From assembly GCA_900541695.1 (NCBI GenBank), contig UQKL01000006.1, positions 42,317 through 106,316 on the forward strand: 64,000 nt of DNA. Reading direction: 5' to 3'. Below are positions 32,024 through 39,359 of the stretch, one piece after another; within the stretch, counting starts at the first letter, position 1; each line of letters starts with the position of its first letter. Both the position numbers and the translations under genes were made by a program. Under the pieces are notes generated by a model. It had not been told where the DNA came from, searched no databases, and saw only the letters and a list, made by a program, of their open reading frames with translations. The DNA comes from an uncultured Collinsella sp. Its GTDB lineage: Bacteria > Actinomycetota > Coriobacteriia > Coriobacteriales > Coriobacteriaceae.

Positions 32024-32158
32024 ATGAAGCGTACGTATCAGCCTAATAAGCGTAAGCGTGCCAAGACCCATGGCTTCCGTGCCCGTATGGCCACTAAGGG
32101 TGGTCGTGCCGTGCTCGCCCGTCGTCGCGCCAAGGGCCGCAAGCGTCTCACTGTCTAG
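32024..32158 (+). CDS. rpmH: Ribosomal protein bL34
   Basis: The 44-residue protein [20 protein letters not shown]...[11 protein letters not shown] is textbook L34. The ATG at 32024 follows AGGAGGAAC. First gene of the block rpmH-rnpA-yidD-yidC-jag. Confidence 0.98.
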   Translation: MKRTYQPNKRKRAKTHGFRARMATKGGRAVLARRRAKGRKRLTV

Positions 32159-32178
32159 CAGCGATACACACATCTCGC

Positions 32179-32517
32179 ATGAAGACTATTAAGTCTCGGC
32201 AAGATTTCGAGCATGTGTTCAGTCAGGGGCGTCGTTTCAATCACCCTCTGATTCGAATGACCATATGTGAATCGGTTGGCGAAGGCGACTCCGGAAGGGT
32301 CGCCTTCGTTGGTGCTAAACGGCTCGGTTGTGCTGTCGTGCGCAACCGTTCTAAGCGTGTGATGCGCGAGGCCGCCCGCAGCTGTGGATTTCCCGTTGCG
32401 GGTTATGACATCATCTTGTTCGCAACTCCCAAGACGAGGGTTTCTTCGCCTCAGGAGATGGACAATGCATTGCGTTCGCTTATGAAACGCGCCGGCGTTG
32501 CCGGGGAGGAGCGATGA
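32179..32517 (+). CDS. rnpA: Ribonuclease P protein component
   Basis: RnpA assists the RNase P RNA in tRNA 5' maturation. The RNR signature is present in AVVRNRSKRVMREAAR, and FVGAKRLGCAVVRN precedes it. Length 112 is normal. The gene lies 20 bp after rpmH and its stop overlaps the yidD start by 4 bp. Confidence 0.97.
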   Translation: MKTIKSRQDFEHVFSQGRRFNHPLIRMTICESVGEGDSGRVAFVGAKRLGCAVVRNRSKRVMREAARSCGFPVAGYDIILFATPKTRVSSPQEMDNALRSLMKRAGVAGEER

Positions 32518-32738
32518 GCAATCACGTTTTGCGACGTGTTGCCATCGCTCCTATTCGCATATATCAACAGGTTATTTCGCCCTTATTGCCTGACGCCTGC
32601 ATTTATTACCCAACGTGCTCGCAATACGCCGTCCAGGCGATTGAGAAGTACGGTGTTTTGAGAGGCTGCTGGCTTGCCGTGAGGCGCATCGCTCGCTGCA
32701 ATCCCCTGCACGTCGGCGGTTATGACCCTGTGCCCTAG
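32514..32738 (+). CDS. yidD: Membrane protein insertion efficiency factor YidD
   Basis: The 74 residues contain the family core YQQVISPLLPDACIYYPTCSQYAVQAIEKYG and end in CNPLHVGGYDPVP, with the conserved cysteines. YidD is a small membrane-associated protein thought to help YidC. The ATG overlaps rnpA (ATGA). Confidence 0.97.
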   Translation: MSNHVLRRVAIAPIRIYQQVISPLLPDACIYYPTCSQYAVQAIEKYGVLRGCWLAVRRIARCNPLHVGGYDPVP

Positions 32739-32767
32739 CGGGCACTCGCTATCGGAGGAAAACTTAC

Positions 32768-33538
32768 ATGTGGGATTGGATCGTTAACATCCTTTTCGAG
32801 CTGCTCAAGCTCATCCAGACCTTTGCGGTCGACTGGGGCCTGTCCATCATCATCCTGGTGGTCATCATCCGTCTGCTGCTGACGCCGCTTATGCTCAAGT
32901 CGACTAAGTCGACGGCACGCATGCAGGTGCTGCAGCCCAAGATGCTCGAGATCCAGGAGCGCTATGCCGACGATCCCCAGCGTCAGGCCGAGGAAATGCA
33001 GAAGTTCTACAGCGAGAACAAGTTCAACCCGATGGCTGGTTGTCTGCCGCTGTTGATTCAGATGCCTGTCCTGTTCGCCCTATTTACGCTGCTGCGTAAC
33101 CTGCCGGACTACTTTAACGACGGCACGTTCTCGTTCTTTAATATTCTGCCCGACCTGACCACCACGCCGAGTGCCTCCTTTGCCGATGGCTTTATGGTCG
33201 CGCTGCCTGCGCTGGTCTGCCTGATCCTGTTCGCTGTCCTGACCCTGATTCCGCAGCTCTATATGTCGCGCAACCAGACCGGCCAGCAGGCTCAGAGCAT
33301 GCGTATGATGGCCGTTGTCATGACGGTCATGATGCTTTGGATGGGCTGGAGCCTTCCCGTTGGTGTTCTGCTGTACTACGACGTCTCGTCTGCTTGGCAG
33401 GTTATCCAGCAGATTTTTGTGACGCAGAAGGTCATCGACAAGGCGAAGGCCGATGAGGAGGAGCGCCTTAAGAACGCGCCGCTGCAGGTTGAGGTCACTC
33501 GTCGCGAAAAGAAGCCGCGCCCGCACAAGAAGAAGTAG
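32768..33538 (+). CDS. yidC: Membrane protein insertase YidC
   Basis: This is a 256-residue Oxa1/YidC core with about five membrane segments. It has no large periplasmic domain and no lipobox. The cytosolic loop after TM1 is charged (KMLEIQERYADDPQRQAEEMQKFY) and is followed by NPMAGCLPLLIQMPVLFALF. The C-terminal tail is Lys/Arg-rich (RREKKPRPHKKK), as in proteins that bind ribosomes. GGAGG precedes the ATG. Confidence 0.97.
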   Translation: MWDWIVNILFELLKLIQTFAVDWGLSIIILVVIIRLLLTPLMLKSTKSTARMQVLQPKMLEIQERYADDPQRQAEEMQKFYSENKFNPMAGCLPLLIQMPVLFALFTLLRNLPDYFNDGTFSFFNILPDLTTTPSASFADGFMVALPALVCLILFAVLTLIPQLYMSRNQTGQQAQSMRMMAVVMTVMMLWMGWSLPVGVLLYYDVSSAWQVIQQIFVTQKVIDKAKADEEERLKNAPLQVEVTRREKKPRPHKKK

Positions 33539-33582
33539 CGGGATATCAATCTTATTTAGGTACCTAACTTTTGGAGTACGTT

Positions 33583-34152
33583 ATGTCTGAAGAGATCATC
33601 GAGGATATGCTTGAGGAGGTTGCCCCGCAGGTCGCGGGCGATTATCCCGAGATTGCACAGCGCTACAAGGCCGGTGAAGAGCTGACCGACGAGGAGCTCG
33701 ACACCATTGCCGATGTCGCGATTTCCATCCTGCGTTCCATCCTTTCGCACTTCGATGCCGCCAACTCTCCTATCGATGAGTATGAGGGCGACGAGGGTGA
33801 GCTGATTCTGGATGTAACGGCTCCCGACCTTGCTGTTCTCATTGGCCGTCATGGTCGCACCCTTGATGCCCTTCAGGTTATGTTCTCATTGCTGGTGAGC
33901 CGCAAGCTTGGCTTTAGGTATCCGGTTGTAGTGGACGTCGAGGGATACAAGAGCCGCCGTCAGGACAAGGTTGCCTCCATGGCACAGTCTGCAGCCGAGC
34001 GTGCCATCCGCACTCATAAGAGTGTTTCGCTTCCGCCCATGAATGCCTATGAGCGTCGACTGGTTCACATTGCACTTCGTGGCAATGATGCCGTCGATAC
34101 TCATTCTGAGGGTTCTGACCCTGATCGCCATGTGGTGATTGTTGCTCGATAA
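33583..34152 (+). CDS. jag: RNA-binding protein KhpB/Jag (KH and R3H domains)
   Basis: The KH type II motif is LIGRHGRTLDALQ, followed by the R3H domain with ERRLVHIALRGNDAVDTHSEG. The N-terminal Jag domain found in Firmicutes is missing; instead an acidic stretch of about 70 residues is present. KhpB binds many RNAs and affects cell elongation and division in other bacteria. The ATG at 33583 has GGAG ahead. Confidence 0.94.
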   Translation: MSEEIIEDMLEEVAPQVAGDYPEIAQRYKAGEELTDEELDTIADVAISILRSILSHFDAANSPIDEYEGDEGELILDVTAPDLAVLIGRHGRTLDALQVMFSLLVSRKLGFRYPVVVDVEGYKSRRQDKVASMAQSAAERAIRTHKSVSLPPMNAYERRLVHIALRGNDAVDTHSEGSDPDRHVVIVAR

Positions 34153-34172
34153 TCTGCTCGAGCTTATGCTAA

Positions 34173-34203
34173 GGGGACGTGGTTTCCACGTCCCCTTTTT
34201 TTG
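34173..34203 (+). terminator. Terminator after jag
   Basis: GGGGACGTGG and CCACGTCCCC pair around TTT and are followed by eight T. It ends the rpmH-jag transcript. Confidence 0.9.
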
Positions 34204-34248
34204 TCAAAAGTTCTCGATACACTGATTTTTGTCAGAAAGGAGCTTTCG

Positions 34249-34986
34249 TTGTTAGTACTTACTGATCAGCAAGCTGACGAGATGTTGACTCGTCTATCTT
34301 CCTATTGCAAAGAGTATTCCTTGAGCGTAACTGATGTTGAGCTGAGAAAATGTATTCAGCATTTGGATTTGGTTCTGGAAACAAATAAGACAACCAATCT
34401 TACCCGTATTCTTAACGTAGAAGATGCTGCAGTACTTCATATCCTCGACTCACTTGTTTTGCTTCCCTATATCAATAAGGCTCCTGAGGGAGCTTTGCTC
34501 GATATGGGTACAGGTGCGGGCTTCCCTGGTATTCCGTTAACCATAGCCACGCATCGTAAAACTACTTATATTGACTCTGTTGGTAAGAAGGTTGATGCCG
34601 TCAATTCTTTTGTTCATGCTCTTGGGTTGAAACATGCTCATGCGATTCATGATCGCCTTGAAGAATATGCTCGAAGCCATAAGAAGCAGTTTTCTGTCGT
34701 TACCGCCCGTGCACTTGCCCCTCTACCGATTCTTGTTGAGTATGCGGCTCCGTTCCTCAAGGATGGAGGTCTATTTGTTATCACCAAGGGTAATCCTTCG
34801 GATGAGGAGCTAGTTTCCGGTATGTCGGCAGCTAAGATTTGCGGCTTCACTTTGCTTCTTAATGACGCAATCGATTTGCCTGAGGGCTTGGGCCACAGGG
34901 AGTTCATTGTTCTCAAGAAGAGTCATCCAGCATCCGTTTCATTGCCTCGTGCAAATGGCATGGCTAAGAAGAATCCGCTTGCCTAG
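34249..34986 (+). CDS. rsmG: 16S rRNA (guanine527-N7)-methyltransferase RsmG
   Basis: The SAM-binding motif is LLDMGTGAGFPGIPL and the family pattern VTARALAPLPILVEYAAP follows. A TTG at 34249 lies six bases after AAAGGAG and gives 245 residues. A longer frame would begin inside the jag terminator. RsmG methylates G527 in 16S rRNA; loss gives low-level streptomycin resistance in other bacteria. Base composition is noticeably more A/T-rich than in distant genes of the window, as in the parAB genes that follow. Confidence 0.95.
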   Translation: MLVLTDQQADEMLTRLSSYCKEYSLSVTDVELRKCIQHLDLVLETNKTTNLTRILNVEDAAVLHILDSLVLLPYINKAPEGALLDMGTGAGFPGIPLTIATHRKTTYIDSVGKKVDAVNSFVHALGLKHAHAIHDRLEEYARSHKKQFSVVTARALAPLPILVEYAAPFLKDGGLFVITKGNPSDEELVSGMSAAKICGFTLLLNDAIDLPEGLGHREFIVLKKSHPASVSLPRANGMAKKNPLA

Positions 34987-34987
34987 A

Positions 34988-35003
34988 TGTTTCACGTGAA
35001 ACA
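34988..35003. promoter_or_regulatory. parS: parS site 1
   Basis: TGTTTCACGTGAAACA is a perfect 16-bp palindrome identical to the canonical ParB-binding site, a few bases after the rsmG stop. Confidence 0.95.
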
Positions 35004-35026
35004 TAATGGATACTAACAACTTGCAG

Positions 35027-35042
35027 TGTTTCACGTGAAACA
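35027..35042. promoter_or_regulatory. parS: parS site 2
   Basis: A second perfect TGTTTCACGTGAAACA, 23 bp from site 1. Confidence 0.95.
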
Positions 35043-35065
35043 TGGCGGTTGATATCGAATCGGAA

Positions 35066-35081
35066 TGTTTCACGTGAAACA
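35066..35081. promoter_or_regulatory. parS: parS site 3
   Basis: A third perfect copy, again 23 bp on, so the three sites have a regular 39-bp period in front of parA. Confidence 0.95.
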
Positions 35082-35120
35082 TCCTCCGTTTGACAGCTTT
35101 AATACACACCAGGAGGGACC

Positions 35121-35921
35121 GTGGGATTTCGCGACGTTAAGCGTTCTAAGAACGCAAAAGACACGCGTATCATTGCAATCATCAATCAAAAAGGCGGCGT
35201 CGGTAAGTCAACGACGGCTGTAAACCTTGCAGCAGCACTGGGTGAGCAGGGTCGTAAGACACTGATTGTCGATTTTGATCCGCAGGGAAACAGTACCAGT
35301 GGATTTGGAATTGAAAAAGAAGACCTTGATCACTGCATCTATGATGCATTGTTGAATGATGTGCCGGCAGAATCGCTTGTTCTTGATACAAATTGCAAAA
35401 AGGTATTCGTAATTCCAGCTACGATTCAGCTTGCAGGTGCCGAAATTGAGCTCGTAAGCGCAATTGCTCGTGAAACCCGCCTCAAAGATTTGCTTGAGCC
35501 GATTCAGGACGAGTTCGATTTTATTTTCATTGACTGTCCTCCTTCGCTCGGCCTGCTTACTATCAATGCCTTGACCGCAGCAGACAGCGTTTTGATTCCA
35601 ATCCAGTGTGAGTATTACGCACTCGAGGGCGTTACGAAGCTGCTTGAGTCAATGAAGATGGTCAAATCACGTCTGAACAAGGGCTTAGACACCTATGGCG
35701 TGCTTATGACCATGTATGACTCACGTACTTCTTTGTCGAATCAGGTTGTTGAGGAAGTTCAATCGTACTTTGGTGATAAGGCGTTTAAGACGCTGATTCC
35801 CCGTACGGTTAAAATCTCTGAAGCTCCGTCTTTTGGAGAACCGATAATTACCTATGCACCTCAAAACAAGGGTGCAAAAGCGTATATGAACCTTGCAAAA
35901 GAGGTGATCAAGCGTGCCTAG
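35121..35921 (+). CDS. parA: Chromosome partitioning ATPase ParA/Soj
   Basis: The deviant Walker A is INQKGGVGKSTTAVNLA (about residue 17 on), followed by FDPQGNSTSGFG and FIDCPPSLGLLT. ParA forms ATP-dependent gradients on DNA that move ParB-parS complexes. The start is GTG at 35121, directly after AGGAGGGACC; the three parS sites lie just upstream, so ParB spreading may affect its promoter. 266 residues, normal. Confidence 0.98.
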   Translation: MGFRDVKRSKNAKDTRIIAIINQKGGVGKSTTAVNLAAALGEQGRKTLIVDFDPQGNSTSGFGIEKEDLDHCIYDALLNDVPAESLVLDTNCKKVFVIPATIQLAGAEIELVSAIARETRLKDLLEPIQDEFDFIFIDCPPSLGLLTINALTAADSVLIPIQCEYYALEGVTKLLESMKMVKSRLNKGLDTYGVLMTMYDSRTSLSNQVVEEVQSYFGDKAFKTLIPRTVKISEAPSFGEPIITYAPQNKGAKAYMNLAKEVIKRA

Positions 35922-36819
35922 TGCAAAGAAACGTGGTGGATTGGGACGCGGACTCAATGCTTTGGTCTCAGAGGCTGAGTATGAGACCGGTGGTTCTGCT
36001 GCATCTGCTTCAAATGCCGCATCTGAAACAAAGCTACCTATTGAGGATATCGTTCCCAACCCTAATCAACCGCGAATTCACTTTAATGAAACTGAACTTC
36101 GCGAGTTGAGCGAGTCAATCCAAGAACATGGCGTTTTGCAGCCGCTCTTGGTTCGCAAGCATGGAAACGGTTATGAGATCATCGCTGGTGAGCGTCGTTA
36201 CCAGGCGTCAAAGCTTGCTGGTCTTGAGGAACTGCCTGTCATCATTAAAGATGTTAATGATGAAGAGATGCTGGCTCTTGCTCTTATCGAAAACCTTCAG
36301 CGTTCTGATCTGAATCCCGTCGAAGAGGCTAAGGGCTATCGCCAGCTCATCGATGCTAGCGGTATGACCCAGGAGGCATTGTCGAAGGCCGTAAGCAAGT
36401 CACGCTCTGCAATTACAAACTCGTTGCGCCTTCTCGATCTCCCCGAAGTAGTTCAGCAGATGATTTTTGAGGGTAAACTTACTGCTGGTCACGCACGTGC
36501 GATTCTTGCAGTTCCCTATGAGGATGCTCGAATTCGACTTGCAGAGAAGGTTGTTGCGGAGGGCCTTTCCGTGAGAGCGACAGAAAATCTTGCTCCATTG
36601 TTTTCTGCCGGAGAGACACCTAAGACGCCGCGGCCTGCAACGCCTCAGTCTTTTAAGAAGGCTGCACGCGTTCTGCGTCAGGTGTTTAACACGAACGTTC
36701 GCGTCAAGAGCTCGCGCGGCAAGAATAAAATCGAGATCGAGTTTAAGGATGAGGAAGAGCTGTCTCGCATTCTTGGCGAGATGATTCAATTTGACCAGGG
36801 AGATCAGGATGAAGAATAA
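35914..36819 (+). CDS. parB: Chromosome partitioning protein ParB/Spo0J
   Basis: ParB has the CTP-binding N-terminal domain with GERRYQASKLAGL and ENLQRSDLNPVEEAKGY, a central helix-turn-helix (MTQEALSKAVSKSRSAITNSLRLLDLP) and a C-terminal dimer domain. It loads on parS and spreads. The GTG at 35914 overlaps the parA end by 8 bases, behind GAGGTGATC. 301 residues. Confidence 0.98.
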   Translation: MPSAKKRGGLGRGLNALVSEAEYETGGSAASASNAASETKLPIEDIVPNPNQPRIHFNETELRELSESIQEHGVLQPLLVRKHGNGYEIIAGERRYQASKLAGLEELPVIIKDVNDEEMLALALIENLQRSDLNPVEEAKGYRQLIDASGMTQEALSKAVSKSRSAITNSLRLLDLPEVVQQMIFEGKLTAGHARAILAVPYEDARIRLAEKVVAEGLSVRATENLAPLFSAGETPKTPRPATPQSFKKAARVLRQVFNTNVRVKSSRGKNKIEIEFKDEEELSRILGEMIQFDQGDQDEE

Positions 36820-37063
36820 AGTTCTGACTGCTCTTGCTTTGGCTGCAACTGTAGCGGTTGGTGCGTTTGCGGGATTTAAGATCGCAACAGACGATGAATT
36901 GCGTGGTCGTCTGCTTCGCGGAGCGCAAGATATCGTCGATACGTCCAAAAAGAAAATGGATGTTATGACTGAGGATGTCGCTATGCGTACAGCTCAGGTA
37001 ACTAAGAATCCCAAGATTAATCAAGATTGGGTTAACCATCAATGGGAAAATGTAGGCTTTTAG
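36809..37063 (+). CDS. Small N-terminally anchored membrane protein
   Basis: The 84-residue protein has one hydrophobic helix (about 5-20, LTALALAATVAVGAFAGF) followed by a charged helical part (DDELRGRLLRGAQDIVDTSKKK), reminiscent of YtxH-like small proteins. The ATG overlaps the end of parB by 11 bases and has GGGAG ahead, so it belongs to the parAB operon. Function unknown. Confidence 0.8.
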   Translation: MKNKVLTALALAATVAVGAFAGFKIATDDELRGRLLRGAQDIVDTSKKKMDVMTEDVAMRTAQVTKNPKINQDWVNHQWENVGF

Positions 37064-37092
37064 GTACCTAACAATTACTAGCCTTTTTTAAG

Positions 37093-37131
37093 GGGTCCTT
37101 GTCTGAACGCCAGAACAAGGACCCCTTATTT
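37093..37131 (+). terminator. Terminator of the parAB operon
   Basis: AAGGGGTCCTTGT and ACAAGGACCCCTT pair around a 13-base loop and are followed by ATTTCTTG. Confidence 0.75.
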
Positions 37132-37184
37132 CTTGCGGAAAAGATGTTGAACAATCGCTCGATGCGAATTAGCGATAGATATGA

Positions 37185-37221
37185 AACAGCCCCGGTTGCA
37201 ATTAAGCAACCGGGGCTGTTC
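37185..37221 (-). terminator. Terminator of rlmN
   Basis: GAACAGCCCCGGTTGC and GCAACCGGGGCTGTTT pair around a six-base loop; on the minus strand it lies 35 bp after the rlmN stop. The T-tail is short. Confidence 0.7.
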
Positions 37222-37223
37222 GA

Positions 37224-37239
37224 TGTTTCACATGAAACG
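37224..37239. promoter_or_regulatory. Degenerate parS-like site
   Basis: TGTTTCACATGAAACG matches parS at 14 of 16 positions. It lies between the parAB terminator and the rlmN stop. Confidence 0.4.
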
Positions 37240-37255
37240 TTTAGGTTGGTCTCCC

Positions 37256-38308
37256 CTACGCGTTCTTCTGAACCTTGAAGCGCTGCTTGAGTTGGCCGCA
37301 AGCAGCGTCGATATCGTTGCCACGAGAGTTACGGATCGTGGTCTCGATGCCACGGGACTCAAGACGACGCTGAAGATCCTCAACCTTATGAATCGGCGAC
37401 GGCTTGAGCGGGCTGCCCTCGATGTCGTTAAGCTGAATTAGATTAACGTGGCACAGCGTTCCCTCGCAAAAGTCGCAGAGCGCCTGCATCTCGGGATTCG
37501 TATCGTTGACGCCTTCGATCATGGCATACTCATAGGTCGGGCGGCGGCCAGTCTTCTCGGTGTAGAGCTGAAGTGCCTCGTGAAGGCGAAGCAGCGTGTA
37601 CTTCTTAACACCGGGCATGAGCTTATTGCGCGTCGACTGGATGGCGGAATGCAGGGAAACGGCAAGCGTGAACTGCTCGGGGATATCGGCAAATTTGCGA
37701 ATACCGGGAATAACGCCGCTGGTAGAGACGGTGAGGTGACGAGCGCCGATACCGATGCCATCGGGGTCGTTGAGGATACGCAGCGCCTTGAGAACCTCGT
37801 CGTAGTTGGCAAACGGCTCGCCCTGGCCCATGAAGACAACGCTTGTGGCACGCTCGCCAAAGTCGTTGGATACATGAAGCACCTGGTCGACGATCTCTTG
37901 AGCGGTCAGAGAGCGCTTGAGGCCGTTGAGACCGGTAGCGCAAAAGGCACAGCCCATGCCGCAGCCTGCCTGGGTGGAAACGCAGACGGAAAGCTTGTTA
38001 CGACGGGGCATGCCGACAGTCTCGACGGAAATGCCATCGTGGTACTCGAGCAGATACTTGCGCGAGCCATCTTTGGAAACCTGCTTGGTGAGTTCAGTCG
38101 GCGTATCAAAGGCAAAAGCCTCTTTAAGCTGCTCACGGAAAGCCTTGGGGAGGTTGGTCATATCGTCAAACGAACAAACGTTCTTCTCAAAGACCCATTC
38201 GATGAGCTGCTTCGCGCGGAAGGCGGGCTGGCCAAGTTCGGCCACGAGCTCGCGAATATCGTTTTGGCTCAAGTCGCGAATGTCCTGAGATTTAGTCCTG
38301 GGATTCAT
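37256..38308 (-). CDS. rlmN: 23S rRNA (adenine2503-C2) / tRNA methyltransferase RlmN
   Basis: This is a radical-SAM enzyme with the cluster motif CGMGCAFC (CxxxCxxC) and FMGQGEPFANYD; a further cysteine near the C terminus (CGQLKQRFKV) matches the catalytic methyl-carrier cysteine. It methylates A2503 of 23S rRNA and A37 of some tRNAs. AAAGG precedes the ATG at 38308. 350 residues. Confidence 0.97.
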   Translation of the reverse strand: MNPRTKSQDIRDLSQNDIRELVAELGQPAFRAKQLIEWVFEKNVCSFDDMTNLPKAFREQLKEAFAFDTPTELTKQVSKDGSRKYLLEYHDGISVETVGMPRRNKLSVCVSTQAGCGMGCAFCATGLNGLKRSLTAQEIVDQVLHVSNDFGERATSVVFMGQGEPFANYDEVLKALRILNDPDGIGIGARHLTVSTSGVIPGIRKFADIPEQFTLAVSLHSAIQSTRNKLMPGVKKYTLLRLHEALQLYTEKTGRRPTYEYAMIEGVNDTNPEMQALCDFCEGTLCHVNLIQLNDIEGSPLKPSPIHKVEDLQRRLESRGIETTIRNSRGNDIDAACGQLKQRFKVQKNA

Positions 38309-38323
38309 GGAAGCCTTTCGATT

Positions 38324-38353
38324 TTGGGGAAACGTAGAGGGTATCGCTACAAT
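38324..38353 (+). promoter_or_regulatory. Candidate ddl promoter
   Basis: TTGGGG (38324-38329), an 18-bp spacer and TACAAT (38348-38353) lie 41 bp before the ddl start in the rlmN-ddl divergent gap. Confidence 0.35.
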
Positions 38354-38393
38354 ATGGTATCAGCTGCAGAAATTATAGAGGAGGAGTCTGCCC

Positions 38394-39359
38394 ATGCCGG
38401 GTAAAAGCCTAGAGAACATGCACGTAGCGGTCTTGGCGGGCGGTCATTCCGCTGAGCGCGAGATCTCGCTCAATTCGGGAAAGAACGTCGTGGCGGCCCT
38501 GAAGGAGGCCGGCTACACTTCGGTGAAGCTGCTCGACACGGCTGCCGATGATTTTATGGTAACCATGGCGACCGGTGGTTTCGACGTGGCATTTATCGCC
38601 ATGCACGGCGCCGGCGGTGAGGATGGTGCCATGCAGGGTGCCATGGAGACCCTGGGTATCCCCTACACGGCGTCAGGCGTGCTCGCCAGCGCATGTGGCG
38701 CCGATAAAGAGGTTTCAAAGCTTCTGTATGCCAAGGCGGGCATCCCCATTGCCCCCGGCCTGGCGCTTGAGGCGGGCGACGAGGTCGATATCGATCGTAT
38801 CGTCGAGATTTGTGGCGAGCGTTGCTTTGTAAAGCCCGCCGTCAACGGCTCCAGCTACGGCATTTCGCTCGTCCACGAGCCCTCAGAGCTGCCGGCGGCA
38901 ATCGCCAAGGCTTTTGAGTACGGCGATAAAGTGCTGGTCGAAAAGTGCATCGAGGGAACCGAGATCACTGTGGGCGTGTACGGCGAGGACGACGTGCGCG
39001 CGCTGCCGATTGTGGAGATTCGCAAGCCTGAGGACTGCGAGTTCTACGACCTGGATGTAAAGTACGTCGACCCCACAGACATCCACCGCATTCCGGCGCA
39101 GATTTCGCCCGAAAACTATGCGCGTGCCCAGGAACTTGCCTGTGCGGCCCATAAGGCCCTCGGCTGTCTGGGCGTTTCGCGCAGCGATTTTATCGTGAGC
39201 GAGGACGGCCCTGTCATTCTCGAGACCAACACCATTCCCGGCATGACCGATACGTCGCTGTATCCCGATGAGATTCGCCATACCGACGACATGACGTTCC
39301 CGCAGGTGTGCGACAGCCTGATCCGTATGGGTCTCCGCCGGGCGGGCGTTGCATGCTAA
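38394..39359 (+). CDS. ddl: D-alanine-D-alanine ligase
   Basis: Ddl makes the D-Ala-D-Ala dipeptide for peptidoglycan. The start VAVLAGGHSAEREISLNSG, the ATP-grasp CFVKPAVNGSSYGISLV and the C-terminal ETNTIPGMTDTSLYP are all present. 321 residues, normal length. GGAGGAG precedes the ATG. The helicase gene downstream overlaps its last 7 bases. Confidence 0.97.
   Translation: MPGKSLENMHVAVLAGGHSAEREISLNSGKNVVAALKEAGYTSVKLLDTAADDFMVTMATGGFDVAFIAMHGAGGEDGAMQGAMETLGIPYTASGVLASACGADKEVSKLLYAKAGIPIAPGLALEAGDEVDIDRIVEICGERCFVKPAVNGSSYGISLVHEPSELPAAIAKAFEYGDKVLVEKCIEGTEITVGVYGEDDVRALPIVEIRKPEDCEFYDLDVKYVDPTDIHRIPAQISPENYARAQELACAAHKALGCLGVSRSDFIVSEDGPVILETNTIPGMTDTSLYPDEIRHTDDMTFPQVCDSLIRMGLRRAGVAC

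Noticed and set aside
34201..34248. Earlier TTG start for rsmG
   Set aside because: It lies in the T-run of the jag terminator and lacks a ribosome binding site.
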